Under the pieces are notes generated by a model. The model did no database searches and was not told the DNA's origin. It worked only from the letters and a program-made list of their open reading frames with translations. Positions 1 to 7,407 of a stretch of 64,000 nt of DNA are shown piece by piece. Position numbers and translations under genes: made by a program. Source of the stretch: Rhizobium sp. SL86 (lineage in GTDB: Bacteria > Pseudomonadota > Alphaproteobacteria > Rhizobiales > Rhizobiaceae); the NCBI RefSeq assembly GCF_026672545.1, contig NZ_JAPPRJ010000002.1:1162201-1226200 (forward strand). Direction: 5' to 3'. Position 1 is the first letter of the stretch, and every line of letters begins with the position of its first letter.

Positions 1-1363
1 GCACGGCGCCGATCACCATGGCGTAGAGCACCGCAATGGTCGAGACTTCTGTGGCCGTGGCCACCCCGCCGCCGACGAGGCTGCGGATGAGGAAGGGAAG
101 CACCAGCGCAGGAGCGGCAACAAGCGCCGCCTTGCCGGCCATCGACCAGGAAGCCTTCAGCGCGCCGTCCATGCTTTCGTGCCGCGCCTTGATCCAGGCC
201 AGAACCGCCAGCACGATCAAAAGCACCATGGCGATGAGAAAGCCGGAGGTGAACAGAGCGGCAATGGAGACGCCAGCCGCCGAACCCAGAACGATCAGCA
301 CGATCGAGGGCGGGACGGTATCGGCCATGGCGGCACCGGTGGCCAACAGCGCGATCATCTCCTTCGGCTTGTGGCCGCGCCGTTTCATTTCCGGGAAAAG
401 CGCCGGCGCGACCGTTGCCATGTCCGACACCTTGGAACCGGAAATGCCGGAAACGAGAAACAGCGAGCCCAGGAGCACCCACGACATGCCGGCACGGACA
501 TGGCCGAACATGGTGGACAGGAGATCGACGATCGCCTTGCCCATGCCGGTCGCATCCAGCACGCAACCGAGGAGAACAAAGATCGGCACGGACAGAAGGA
601 TGATGCCCGACATCCCCTCGTCGACCCGTCCGACCATGACGATCAGCGGGACCCAGGTGGTGAAGACAAGGAAGGACAGGGCCGCCAAGCCGAAACAGAA
701 GGCGATCGGCACACCGAGAGCGAGAAACAGCGCGGCAAAACCACACAGAAAGATCGCGATGTTGATATTGCCGAGCTGCTCGAGCACCGGAGAGAGAAAC
801 CAGAGTGCACCGCCGGCCACCGCAACCGTCAGCACCGCGAGCCCGACATGACGAAGGTTCGACGTACGAAAGAGGTTGGCGACAACGAGCAGCAGCATCA
901 GCACGATGCCGAAGGGCAAGGCGGACGCCCTGAAACTCATCGGCAGATTCAGGGCTGCCGATGAGACCGCCCATTCCTCCATGACATATTCGACCGAGGG
1001 GGCGAGCAAGGCGCCAAGGAAGGTGGCGACCAAGACGAGCGCCAGCGCATTCACGTAACCCATCAGGCGGTCCGGCATCATGTGCAGGAACAGCGTCAGG
1101 CGCAGGTGCTCGTTGCGGTCGATCGCAATCGCCGAGCCCAGCATGGCGAACCACAGGAAGCTGAAGGATGCCGCTTCATCAATCCAGACGATCGGAAGGT
1201 GTAGCGCGTAGCGCGACGTGACCCCCAGCAGCAGCAGACCGATCATCACCACAAGCAGGATCGCGGCAACGAATTCGATCGGCTTCATAAAAGGGGAACC
1301 GGAGGGTGCATCTGCATGCAGAAGCTCACCGTCCAGAACAAGGACCTCGTTGGTGGTCGTCAT
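1..1363 (-). CDS. TRAP transporter fused permease, DctQM type (partial, runs off window start)
   Basis: The inner-membrane part of a TRAP transporter, which imports a carboxylate or sugar acid using a sodium or proton gradient and a separate binding protein. I translated this strand by hand from the ATG at 1363, which has a GGGAGG ribosome site just upstream. About 454 residues are visible and the C-terminus is missing. Residues about 25-175 look like a small DctQ subunit with four membrane segments and the motif WIDEAASFSFLWFAMLG. From about residue 200 a DctM large-subunit sequence follows in the same frame, with segments such as VPIFVLLGCVLDATGMG and the loop GSKVSDMATVAPALFPEM. So Q and M are one polypeptide. 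The binding protein is not seen and may lie beyond position 1. Confidence 0.88.
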   Translation of the reverse strand, partial: MTTTNEVLVLDGELLHADAPSGSPFMKPIEFVAAILLVVMIGLLLLGVTSRYALHLPIVWIDEAASFSFLWFAMLGSAIAIDRNEHLRLTLFLHMMPDRLMGYVNALALVLVATFLGALLAPSVEYVMEEWAVSSAALNLPMSFRASALPFGIVLMLLLVVANLFRTSNLRHVGLAVLTVAVAGGALWFLSPVLEQLGNINIAIFLCGFAALFLALGVPIAFCFGLAALSFLVFTTWVPLIVMVGRVDEGMSGIILLSVPIFVLLGCVLDATGMGKAIVDLLSTMFGHVRAGMSWVLLGSLFLVSGISGSKVSDMATVAPALFPEMKRRGHKPKEMIALLATGAAMADTVPPSIVLIVLGSAAGVSIAALFTSGFLIAMVLLIVLAVLAWIKARHESMDGALKASWSMAGKAALVAAPALVLPFLIRSLVGGGVATATEVSTIAVLYAMVIGAV

Positions 1364-1458
1364 TGTCGACGGGCCTCCCCTCCCATTCGCAACGATGGCT
1401 GCTATCCGTTTCCGATCCTGGGATTGTTCCGATGCCAATGCTCCTCAACATCGCCATC

Positions 1459-1477
1459 AGATCCGCTATATGGATCT
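1459..1477. promoter_or_regulatory. Candidate operator 1 of the TRAP gene
   Basis: A perfect inverted repeat AGATCC-N7-GGATCT. Its core (TCC, seven bases, GGA, with ATATGGATCT on the right side) matches the operator at 1562-1590, with identical half-site spacing. It lies about 95 bases upstream of the TRAP start. Confidence 0.5.
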
Positions 1478-1561
1478 TCGTTTTCAGCCTGAGATTTCAT
1501 ATCAACTGAATTCGTCTGAAACAACACAAAACCGCTGAATTGGAAAGAAAAAGCGGGCTAA

Positions 1562-1590
1562 ATATGAGTTCCACGATATGGATCTCATAT
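1562..1590. promoter_or_regulatory. Candidate operator 2 of the TRAP gene
   Basis: A 29-base palindrome in which 11 of the 12 outer base pairs match: left arm ATATGAGTTCCA, right arm TGGATCTCATAT, centre CGATA. It shares the core of the site at 1459-1477. IclR- and GntR-type regulators use sites of this size; the regulator is not identified. Confidence 0.55.
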
Positions 1591-1685
1591 TTGATCTGAA
1601 GTGATCTGATTGGTTACAGATGACCGTCGGCGGCTTTGTTTGGTTTATTGCACGGCACGCAAGTCATTGAGGAAGATGTGTGTGC

Positions 1686-2606
1686 TCAGGGTCGCTGGGC
1701 ACCGGTGGTCGCCAGGTAGACGGCATAAAGCGATGTTGTCGCCGTGATGAACAGGCGATTTCGCCGCGGACCGCCGAAGGTAAGGTTGGCAACGGTCTGC
1801 GGCACCAGAATCTTGCCGAGCAGCATACCATCGGGCGCAAAGCAGTGAACCCCGTCGCCGGCGCTCGTCCAGACATTGCCGGCAAGATCAACGCGAAAGC
1901 CATCGGGCAGGCCTTTGTCGATCACGGCAAACACCCGGCCATTGGCCAGGCGTGTGCCGTCCTCCACATCAAAAACGCGGATATGGCTAGGCCAGGTCTC
2001 GTCATGGCTGGAGGCGGAATCCGCAACGTAGAGCAGGTTTTCATCGGGAGAGAAGGCAAGGCCATTCGGCTGGCCGAAATCATCGACCATCACGGTCAAC
2101 TCGCCGCTCCCGGGGTCGACGCGGAACACGTTCTTCGTCGGCAGTTCCGGCTCGGACCTGTAACCTTCATAATCCGACAGGATGCCGTAGGTCGGATCGG
2201 TGAACCAGATGCTGCCATCGGATTTCACCACGACGTCATTGGGGGAATTAAGCCGCTTGCCCTCGAACCGGTCGGCGAGAACCGTGATCTGTCCGTCGAC
2301 TTCCGTGCGCGTCACCCGCCGCGTTCCATGCTCGCAGGTGATCAGCCGGCCTTGGCGATCGCGTGTATTGCCGTTGGCGAAGTTCGAGGGGGCCCGAAAG
2401 GTGGACACACCGCCGCCAGGCACGTAGCGCAGCAGACGCTCGTTCGGAATGTCGCTGAACACCAGGCAATCGAGGTCGGCAAACCAAACCGGCCCCTCGG
2501 CCCAGCGGCACTCGCTGTAGAGTTCGTCCAGCCCGGCGCTGGCGATGATCAGATGGCGAAAGCGGGGATCGTGGATTTCGTAGATCCCGGTGCGGGCAGG
2601 CGTCAT
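1686..2606 (-). CDS. SMP-30/gluconolactonase family protein
   Basis: A predicted six-bladed beta-propeller lactonase of 306 residues, a usual size for the family. Conserved metal and catalytic positions are visible: Glu in AEGPVWF (about residue 37), Asn in NSPNDVVV (about 120), and PNGLAFSPDENLLYVADS (about 200-217). Members hydrolyse sugar lactones such as gluconolactone or xylonolactone. There is no signal peptide, so it should act in the cytoplasm. It is the last gene of the ribose-type ABC operon, 37 bases after the permease, which suggests that the imported sugar is oxidised to a lactone and opened here. The ATG at 2606 is the only good start. The exact substrate is unknown. Confidence 0.88.
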   Translation of the reverse strand: MTPARTGIYEIHDPRFRHLIIASAGLDELYSECRWAEGPVWFADLDCLVFSDIPNERLLRYVPGGGVSTFRAPSNFANGNTRDRQGRLITCEHGTRRVTRTEVDGQITVLADRFEGKRLNSPNDVVVKSDGSIWFTDPTYGILSDYEGYRSEPELPTKNVFRVDPGSGELTVMVDDFGQPNGLAFSPDENLLYVADSASSHDETWPSHIRVFDVEDGTRLANGRVFAVIDKGLPDGFRVDLAGNVWTSAGDGVHCFAPDGMLLGKILVPQTVANLTFGGPRRNRLFITATTSLYAVYLATTGAQRP

Positions 2607-2643
2607 GGCAGTATCCGATTGGCTTGAAAAGTCTTCGTCCGGT

Positions 2644-3594
2644 TCAGCGCGTCGATCCTGTCGGGCGGCTCGCCGCCACGATGACCGAGATGATGATGAG
2701 GCCGGTCATGATGAGCCGCACGCCCGCGCCAAATCCATAGGTGTTCAACATAGAGACCACCAGGAACATGAACAGCGACGCGCCCCATATGCCCGGCACG
2801 TTGGAATTGCCGCCGGCGACCGCTGAACCGCCGATCACGACGACCGCAATCGACATCAGCAAATATTCCGCACCCATATTGAGGGCGGCGCCGCCGGAAA
2901 AGCTTGCGAGCAGATAACCGCAGATCGCGGCCAGCACGGCGCAGAGCACATAGGTTGCGAGCCGGCAGCCATCCACCGCGATGCCGGCCATGCGCGCGGC
3001 AAAAGCGTTCTGGCCGATGGCGGAAATCCACCGCCCGAAGAGGGAGCGATCGAGCAGCCACCAGACACCGAGCGACAAGAAGAGGGCAATGATCGCCGTG
3101 TTGGGCAGACCGAAGGTCGACGACGTGCTGAAGCTCGCCAGTGCTTCCGGCGGCTTCACGCGCAGACCGCGATTGTACCAGATGGCACACGATTGGACGA
3201 GGAAGCTCATCGAGAGCGTGGCGATGATCGGCGGGATGCGCAGGAACTTGATGAGCGCGTAATTCAGAATGCCGATGACGAGACCGATCGCGATCGACAC
3301 CAGCAGGCCGACGAGGATCATGCCGTCCTGCCCGTCCATCAGTTTGAGCGCAACAGTACCGGAAAGCGTGATGGTGGCCGGCACAGAGAGATCGACATTG
3401 CCAGGCCCCAGCGTGATGACCAGCATCTGGCCGAGCCCAACGATGATGGAAAAGGCGGCAAAGGTCAGCGTCGCCTGCGACAGGCTCGCAGTGCTCGAGC
3501 CGCCGGTAAACAGGATCGTCACCAGCCAGATCGCGGCAGCCGCCACGAAGGACCAGATCCAGGGTTTGCGCGAGAGCATGGTCAACCGGTTCAC
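2644..3594 (-). CDS. Sugar ABC transporter permease (RbsC-like), second subunit
   Basis: An inner-membrane permease of a CUT2 (ribose/xylose-type) ABC importer, 316 residues, with eight or more hydrophobic segments. The family signature appears as LGPGNVDLSVPATITLSG (about residues 62-79), the usual place of the ISGGIDLSVG-type motif. The start is a GTG at 3594 that overlaps the stop of the other permease gene by four bases. With the partner permease at 3591-4535 it should form a heterodimeric channel served by the ATPase at 4532-5989. Confidence 0.9.
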   Translation of the reverse strand: MNRLTMLSRKPWIWSFVAAAAIWLVTILFTGGSSTASLSQATLTFAAFSIIVGLGQMLVITLGPGNVDLSVPATITLSGTVALKLMDGQDGMILVGLLVSIAIGLVIGILNYALIKFLRIPPIIATLSMSFLVQSCAIWYNRGLRVKPPEALASFSTSSTFGLPNTAIIALFLSLGVWWLLDRSLFGRWISAIGQNAFAARMAGIAVDGCRLATYVLCAVLAAICGYLLASFSGGAALNMGAEYLLMSIAVVVIGGSAVAGGNSNVPGIWGASLFMFLVVSMLNTYGFGAGVRLIMTGLIIISVIVAASRPTGSTR

Positions 3595-4535
3595 GATGCC
3601 TTCTCCTGCTGGCTGCTGCGGTTGATGACAAGCCGGAGGGCCAGAACGATGATCAGGATGGCGCCCTGCGCGCCAATCTGCCAGTCCGGCGAGATGCGCA
3701 GGAAGGAGAGGAAGGAGCCGGCCAACGTCAGTGTCAACGCACCGATCACCGCCCCGATCGGCGAAACGCGGCCGCCGACGAATTCGCCGCCCCCGAGGAT
3801 GACGCCGGCAATCGACAGCAGCGTGTAGCGCAGCGCGATATTGGCATCGGCCGAGGTGGTGAGACCAACGAGCGCCATGCCGGCGAGAACAGCGAAGGCA
3901 GCGGCCAGCGCGTAGGCCGCCCCCTTGAGGGCCAGCACCGACCAGCCGGCCCGCGCCACCGAGCGGCTGTTGCCGCCAAGTCCACGCACCAGCACACCGA
4001 AGGTACTGCGCATGATGATGAGATGGGCGAGAAACGCGATCACCACGCTGGCGACGATCGCCATCGGCACGAACGGCGGTTTGGCGATCATCAGGGCACG
4101 CAGCCAGACTGGCGCTTGCCCGCCCGGCGCCGGCAGGATCAACACCGCAAGTCCGCCCCAGACGAAACTCATGCCGAGCGTCACAACGATGGAAGGCAGG
4201 TCGCGCAACGTGATGATGATGCCGAGCACCGCGTAGACGCCAATCGCTGCAAGCAGGATCATACAGGCCACCAGCGGCTGCTGCGGCATGTAGACGGCGG
4301 TCACGCAGGCGGCAAAACTGACGAAGGTTCCCATCGACAGGTCGAGATCGTTCACCGCCATGATGATCATCTGGGCGATGGTGGCAAGCGCAATCGGAAC
4401 CGCCAGGTTAAAAAGCAGGTTGAGGCCGGTATAACTCATGGCCCGTGGCTGCATATAGAAGACGGCCGCCAGTAGAACGACGAGCGAGAGTGCCGGAATG
4501 AGGATCGGCAAAAAGCCGGAGATGGTCTTTCTCAT
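3591..4535 (-). CDS. Sugar ABC transporter permease (RbsC-like), first subunit
   Basis: A CUT2-type inner-membrane permease of 314 residues. The family motif is present as MAVNDLDLSMGTFVSFAA (about residues 59-76), followed by the loop LRDLPSIVVTLGMSFVWGG. The start ATG at 4535 overlaps the end of the ATPase gene, and its end overlaps the next permease, so the three are co-translated. Two different permeases, rather than one used as a homodimer, is a common variant in Rhizobiales. Confidence 0.9.
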   Translation of the reverse strand: MRKTISGFLPILIPALSLVVLLAAVFYMQPRAMSYTGLNLLFNLAVPIALATIAQMIIMAVNDLDLSMGTFVSFAACVTAVYMPQQPLVACMILLAAIGVYAVLGIIITLRDLPSIVVTLGMSFVWGGLAVLILPAPGGQAPVWLRALMIAKPPFVPMAIVASVVIAFLAHLIIMRSTFGVLVRGLGGNSRSVARAGWSVLALKGAAYALAAAFAVLAGMALVGLTTSADANIALRYTLLSIAGVILGGGEFVGGRVSPIGAVIGALTLTLAGSFLSFLRISPDWQIGAQGAILIIVLALRLVINRSSQQEKAS

Positions 4536-5989
4536 GCGGCTTCTCCGGAGAAGGAGGTGGCCAGGATATTGTCCTCGGTGATCGCATCACCCTCCAGTTC
4601 GGCGACGATGATCCCGTCGCGGAAGACGTAGACGCGGTCGCACAACCGGACTTCGTCAATTTCCGTCGAATACCAGATGAAGGTTCGGCCCTGCTCGGCC
4701 TCGCGCCGCAGTGTTGCGTAGACCTCCTGTTTGGTGCCGATATCGACGCCGCGCATCGGGTCATCCATCAGCACGATGCGCGCCTCGCCCGCCAGCGCCC
4801 GTGCAAACAGCACCTTCTGCTGGTTGCCGCCGGAGAGCGACAGGATGGGATTGTTCATATCGGGCGTGCGGATGCCCATTTTCGCCTTCCAGTCCTCGCC
4901 ATGCGCGGCCTCACGGTCTCGGTCGATGGAGGCACGGCGGGCGAAGGCGGCAAGGTTGCCGATCGACAGATTGCGCAGGATGCTCCACAGCGGAAACGTG
5001 CCGTTCAGGGCCCGGTCGCCGGCGACGAAGGCCATCTGCTTGTCCGTGGACGGCAGCCAGCGGCTGCTGCTTTCGGCGAACAGGTGCAGCAGGGTCGTCG
5101 TCTGGCCGTGGCCGCCAAGGCCGGCGAGCCCGACGATCTCTCCCTTGCGGGCATAAAAGGGAATGCCGGCGCCTTTGACCGCAGGAAGGTCGATAACCTT
5201 TTCAGCCGTCAGCGCCGTGGCACGCACCGCGCGGGTGGTCTCCTTCACCACACTTCCCATCGCCTCCACGAGGCTCCGGACGGAAAATTCGGCGGCCGGT
5301 CGCGAAGTGACCACGCGCCCGTCCTTCATCACCACAATGCGGCTGGAGGTGGAGAGGATTTCACCGAGAATATGCGAAATCAACAAAACGCTGCCGCCAC
5401 CGGCCACGAAACGGCGCACATGCGCCATCAACTGTTCGGCAAGCCCGGCATCCAGCGACGATGTCGGCTCATCGAGAATGACAAGTTTGGGCGGTTCGCT
5501 GACGCCCAGAAAGTTGATGGCGATCTCCACCATCTGGCGTTCGGCAATCGACAGCGATCCGACCACGGCGAAACAGTCGATGCCGTGACCGGGAAAAATC
5601 GTATCGAGGCTGTCACGGATAAGCTTAGCGGCGCGACGGCGCCAGCCGAGGCCAGAGAGGCCGGAATGCATCAGCCTCGTATTCTCCACCACCGTCAGGT
5701 TGGGGCAGAGCGACAGTTCCTGGAACACACAGCGCACGCCATGCGCGCGGGCCGTTGCAATGCCGCTGCCGGTGCGGCCCTCGTAGAGGATCTCGCCCTG
5801 ATGCGGCGAAAGCCCGCCATTGATGACATTGACGATCGTGGACTTGCCGGCACCGTTATGACCGACGAGACCCACGGCCTCACCTCGACCGATCGCGAAA
5901 TCGACGCCATCCAGCGCCTTGACCGCGCCGAACTCGACACGCACCTGGCGGATGGATACCACCGCTTCGGTCTGCGACACTTCACTCAT
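4532..5989 (-). CDS. Sugar ABC transporter ATP-binding protein (RbsA-like, two ATPase domains)
   Basis: A 485-residue cytoplasmic ATPase of the RbsA/XylG type with two nucleotide-binding domains. Domain 1 has Walker A GHNGAGKST and Walker B LVILDEPTSSLD; its signature motif is degenerate (LSIAERQMVEIA). Domain 2 lacks a proper Walker A (GLGGHGQTTTLL), which is normal for this family, but keeps LSGGNQQKVLFARAL. The open frame extends upstream to 6124, but the added 45 residues are low-complexity and the family begins near MSEVSQ, so I place the start at 5989. It is 131 bases after the binding-protein gene, with a strong hairpin between. Confidence 0.9.
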   Translation of the reverse strand: MSEVSQTEAVVSIRQVRVEFGAVKALDGVDFAIGRGEAVGLVGHNGAGKSTIVNVINGGLSPHQGEILYEGRTGSGIATARAHGVRCVFQELSLCPNLTVVENTRLMHSGLSGLGWRRRAAKLIRDSLDTIFPGHGIDCFAVVGSLSIAERQMVEIAINFLGVSEPPKLVILDEPTSSLDAGLAEQLMAHVRRFVAGGGSVLLISHILGEILSTSSRIVVMKDGRVVTSRPAAEFSVRSLVEAMGSVVKETTRAVRATALTAEKVIDLPAVKGAGIPFYARKGEIVGLAGLGGHGQTTTLLHLFAESSSRWLPSTDKQMAFVAGDRALNGTFPLWSILRNLSIGNLAAFARRASIDRDREAAHGEDWKAKMGIRTPDMNNPILSLSGGNQQKVLFARALAGEARIVLMDDPMRGVDIGTKQEVYATLRREAEQGRTFIWYSTEIDEVRLCDRVYVFRDGIIVAELEGDAITEDNILATSFSGEAA

Positions 5990-6034
5990 TCCACGCTTGC
6001 CGTTTTCTGTTCGGGATGATCGGTGGGAGGCTGC

Positions 6035-6063
6035 CCCACCCGGCCAACCAGAGGCCGGATGGG
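6035..6063 (-). other. Intercistronic hairpin between binding-protein and ATPase genes
   Basis: In the minus-strand RNA an 11-bp stem (CCCAUCCGGCC with GGCCGGGUGGG, one G-U pair) closes a seven-base loop. There is no T-run, so it is more likely an RNA-stabilising or attenuating hairpin than a full terminator. That would let the binding protein be made in excess over the membrane parts. Confidence 0.6.
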
Positions 6064-6120
6064 ACTGCGGGAGGAGCGCTTGGTTCGCGCCATCACCCTG
6101 TTGCGGACGGGAAGGCCAGC

Positions 6121-7137
6121 TCATTTCGCCGAGGCGATGACCTTCTTTGCGTCGTCCAGCGAATATTCGACGTTGGCCACGCCGCCCTTCTGCGTCGTCT
6201 GCAGGTTCTTTTCGAGATTGTCCTGGTCGATACGCAGGAACGGGACGGTCAGGTCCTTCTTCACCTGCTGGCCGTCGAGGATCTGCTGGGCAACCCAGAA
6301 GGCAAGCGTCGAGACACCGGGGGCGATGGAGACCGACATGGTCTCATAACCGTTGGCATCCTTCTGCTTCTTCCACCACTGCAGTTCATCCTCACGGTTG
6401 CCCATGATGATGGTCGGCGTCGGGCGTTTGGCTGCCTCGAAGGCCTGTGCCGCGCCGTAACCGTCGCCACCCTGCGTCACGACAGCCGCGATTTCGGGAA
6501 GACTCGGCAGAAGGCCGGCAACGGCACGCTGGGCGACATCCTGTGCCCAGTCACCATGCACGGAACCGACGATCTTGAACTGCGGGAACTGCTTCACACC
6601 CTCGTGGATGCCCGCGGAAATCTCGTCGTCGACGAAGACGCCGGCAAGGCCGCGGATTTCCAGAAGATTGCCTCCCTTCGGCATCTTCTTCGACAGGTAT
6701 TCGACCTGGCTGCGGCCCATTTCCTTGAAGTTGACGGCGATGCGCCAGGCGCAGGGCTCGGTCACGATGCCATCGAACGAGACGACGGTGATGCCGGCAT
6801 CGCAGGCTTCCTTCACCGCACCGTTGAGCGCGGTCGGCGATGCGGCATTGATGACGATCGCATCATAACCCTGCAGGATCATGTTCTGGATCTGGGCGGC
6901 CTGTTCGGTCGCCTGGTTTTCGGCCGTGGTGAACGGATCGGCCGCGGCGACGATGCCGGATTTCACCGCTTCCTTCGTCACCTTGTCCCAGCTTGTCAGC
7001 ATCGCCTGCCGCCAGGAATTGCCGGCATAGTTGTTCGACAGTGCGATCTTCTTGGATGACGTTTCGGCATGTGCCGAGAACGCGACAGTGCTCAGCATCG
7101 CGGCAGTGGCTGCCGCAAGGATCAATTTCATGGTCAT
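6121..7137 (-). CDS. Sugar ABC transporter periplasmic binding protein (RbsB-like)
   Basis: A 338-residue periplasmic sugar-binding protein (Peripla_BP_4 type) and first gene of the operon. The N-terminus MTMKLILAAATAAMLSTVAF followed by SAHAETS is a typical signal peptide with cleavage after AHA. Mature features include the N-terminal LSNNYAGNSWRQAM and the hinge region GYDAIVINAASPTALNGAV. The frame is open far upstream to 8163, but that part is antisense to the histidine kinase; the ATG at 7137 has GGGAGAGAC before it and is the real start. It should deliver an aldose to the two RbsC-like permeases. Confidence 0.92.
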   Translation of the reverse strand: MTMKLILAAATAAMLSTVAFSAHAETSSKKIALSNNYAGNSWRQAMLTSWDKVTKEAVKSGIVAAADPFTTAENQATEQAAQIQNMILQGYDAIVINAASPTALNGAVKEACDAGITVVSFDGIVTEPCAWRIAVNFKEMGRSQVEYLSKKMPKGGNLLEIRGLAGVFVDDEISAGIHEGVKQFPQFKIVGSVHGDWAQDVAQRAVAGLLPSLPEIAAVVTQGGDGYGAAQAFEAAKRPTPTIIMGNREDELQWWKKQKDANGYETMSVSIAPGVSTLAFWVAQQILDGQQVKKDLTVPFLRIDQDNLEKNLQTTQKGGVANVEYSLDDAKKVIASAK

Positions 7138-7215
7138 GTCTCTCTCCCTCGGTGCCGGTCCTGCCGGCCGCCTCCGGCACCGCTCCTCAACGGTGTGCTC
7201 CGGACGCTTTCTCCC

Positions 7216-7232
7216 CTGGAGTAAGTCTCCAG
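7216..7232. promoter_or_regulatory. Inverted repeat in the leader of the sugar ABC operon
   Basis: Perfect repeat CTGGAG-TAAGT-CTCCAG, between the predicted -10 and the ATG of the binding-protein gene. It could be an operator or a leader hairpin. Confidence 0.4.
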
Positions 7233-7256
7233 TGGGTTCAATGATGATGGAATTCT

Positions 7257-7284
7257 GAAATAGTGTACAGGCACATTGGCGCAA
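7257..7284 (-). promoter_or_regulatory. Predicted promoter of the sugar ABC operon
   Basis: Read leftwards: TTGCGC (7284-7279), 16 bases, TATTTC (7262-7257). A moderate match to a housekeeping promoter, about 120 bases before the ATG at 7137. The weak -10 and the palindromes just upstream of the -35 fit an activator-dependent promoter. Assigned by eye. Confidence 0.4.
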
Positions 7285-7288
7285 TGTG
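7272..7288. promoter_or_regulatory. Perfect 17-base palindrome overlapping the -35
   Basis: CACATTG-GCG-CAATGTG, seven-base perfect arms, covering the predicted -35 of the leftward promoter. Candidate operator. Confidence 0.45.
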
Positions 7289-7290
7289 AG

Positions 7291-7325
7291 TGCGGGTTTC
7301 CGCAGATCGATTGCGGTTTCCCGCA
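7291..7325. promoter_or_regulatory. Tandem TGCGG-N4-CCGCA palindromes, candidate response-regulator sites
   Basis: Two perfect 14-base inverted repeats, TGCGG-GTTT-CCGCA-type at 7291-7304 and TGCGG-TTTC-CCGCA at 7312-7325. Their centres are 21 bases apart, that is two helical turns, so dimers would sit on the same DNA face. They lie just upstream of the predicted -35 of the ABC operon and about 85-115 bases before the divergent kinase gene, the expected place for activator sites of the adjacent NarL-type regulator. Confidence 0.55.
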
Positions 7326-7407
7326 GGACACAGGCCTGCCATACACCTTTAATGGAAAGGATGAGGCGCGTCATCCGGGAGGGAAAACGACGTGCCGGGA
7401 GGATAGC

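Larger units (their letters stand above)
1364..1685. promoter_or_regulatory. Gene-free regulatory region upstream of the TRAP gene
   Basis: These 322 bases separate the start of the TRAP gene (leftward) from the stop of the lactonase gene (also leftward). No convincing coding sequence is seen. The stretch 1490-1620 is AT-rich compared with its surroundings and holds two related palindromes, listed separately. It most likely contains the TRAP promoter; a clear -35/-10 pair could not be assigned. Confidence 0.6.

Noticed and set aside
4901..6019. A 372-codon plus-strand frame over the RbsA-like gene
   Set aside because: Antisense shadow; the minus strand has Walker A and signature motifs.
7276..7407. 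A longer histidine kinase starting upstream
   Set aside because: The added residues come from the palindromic promoter region; the ATG at 7408 has the good ribosome site.
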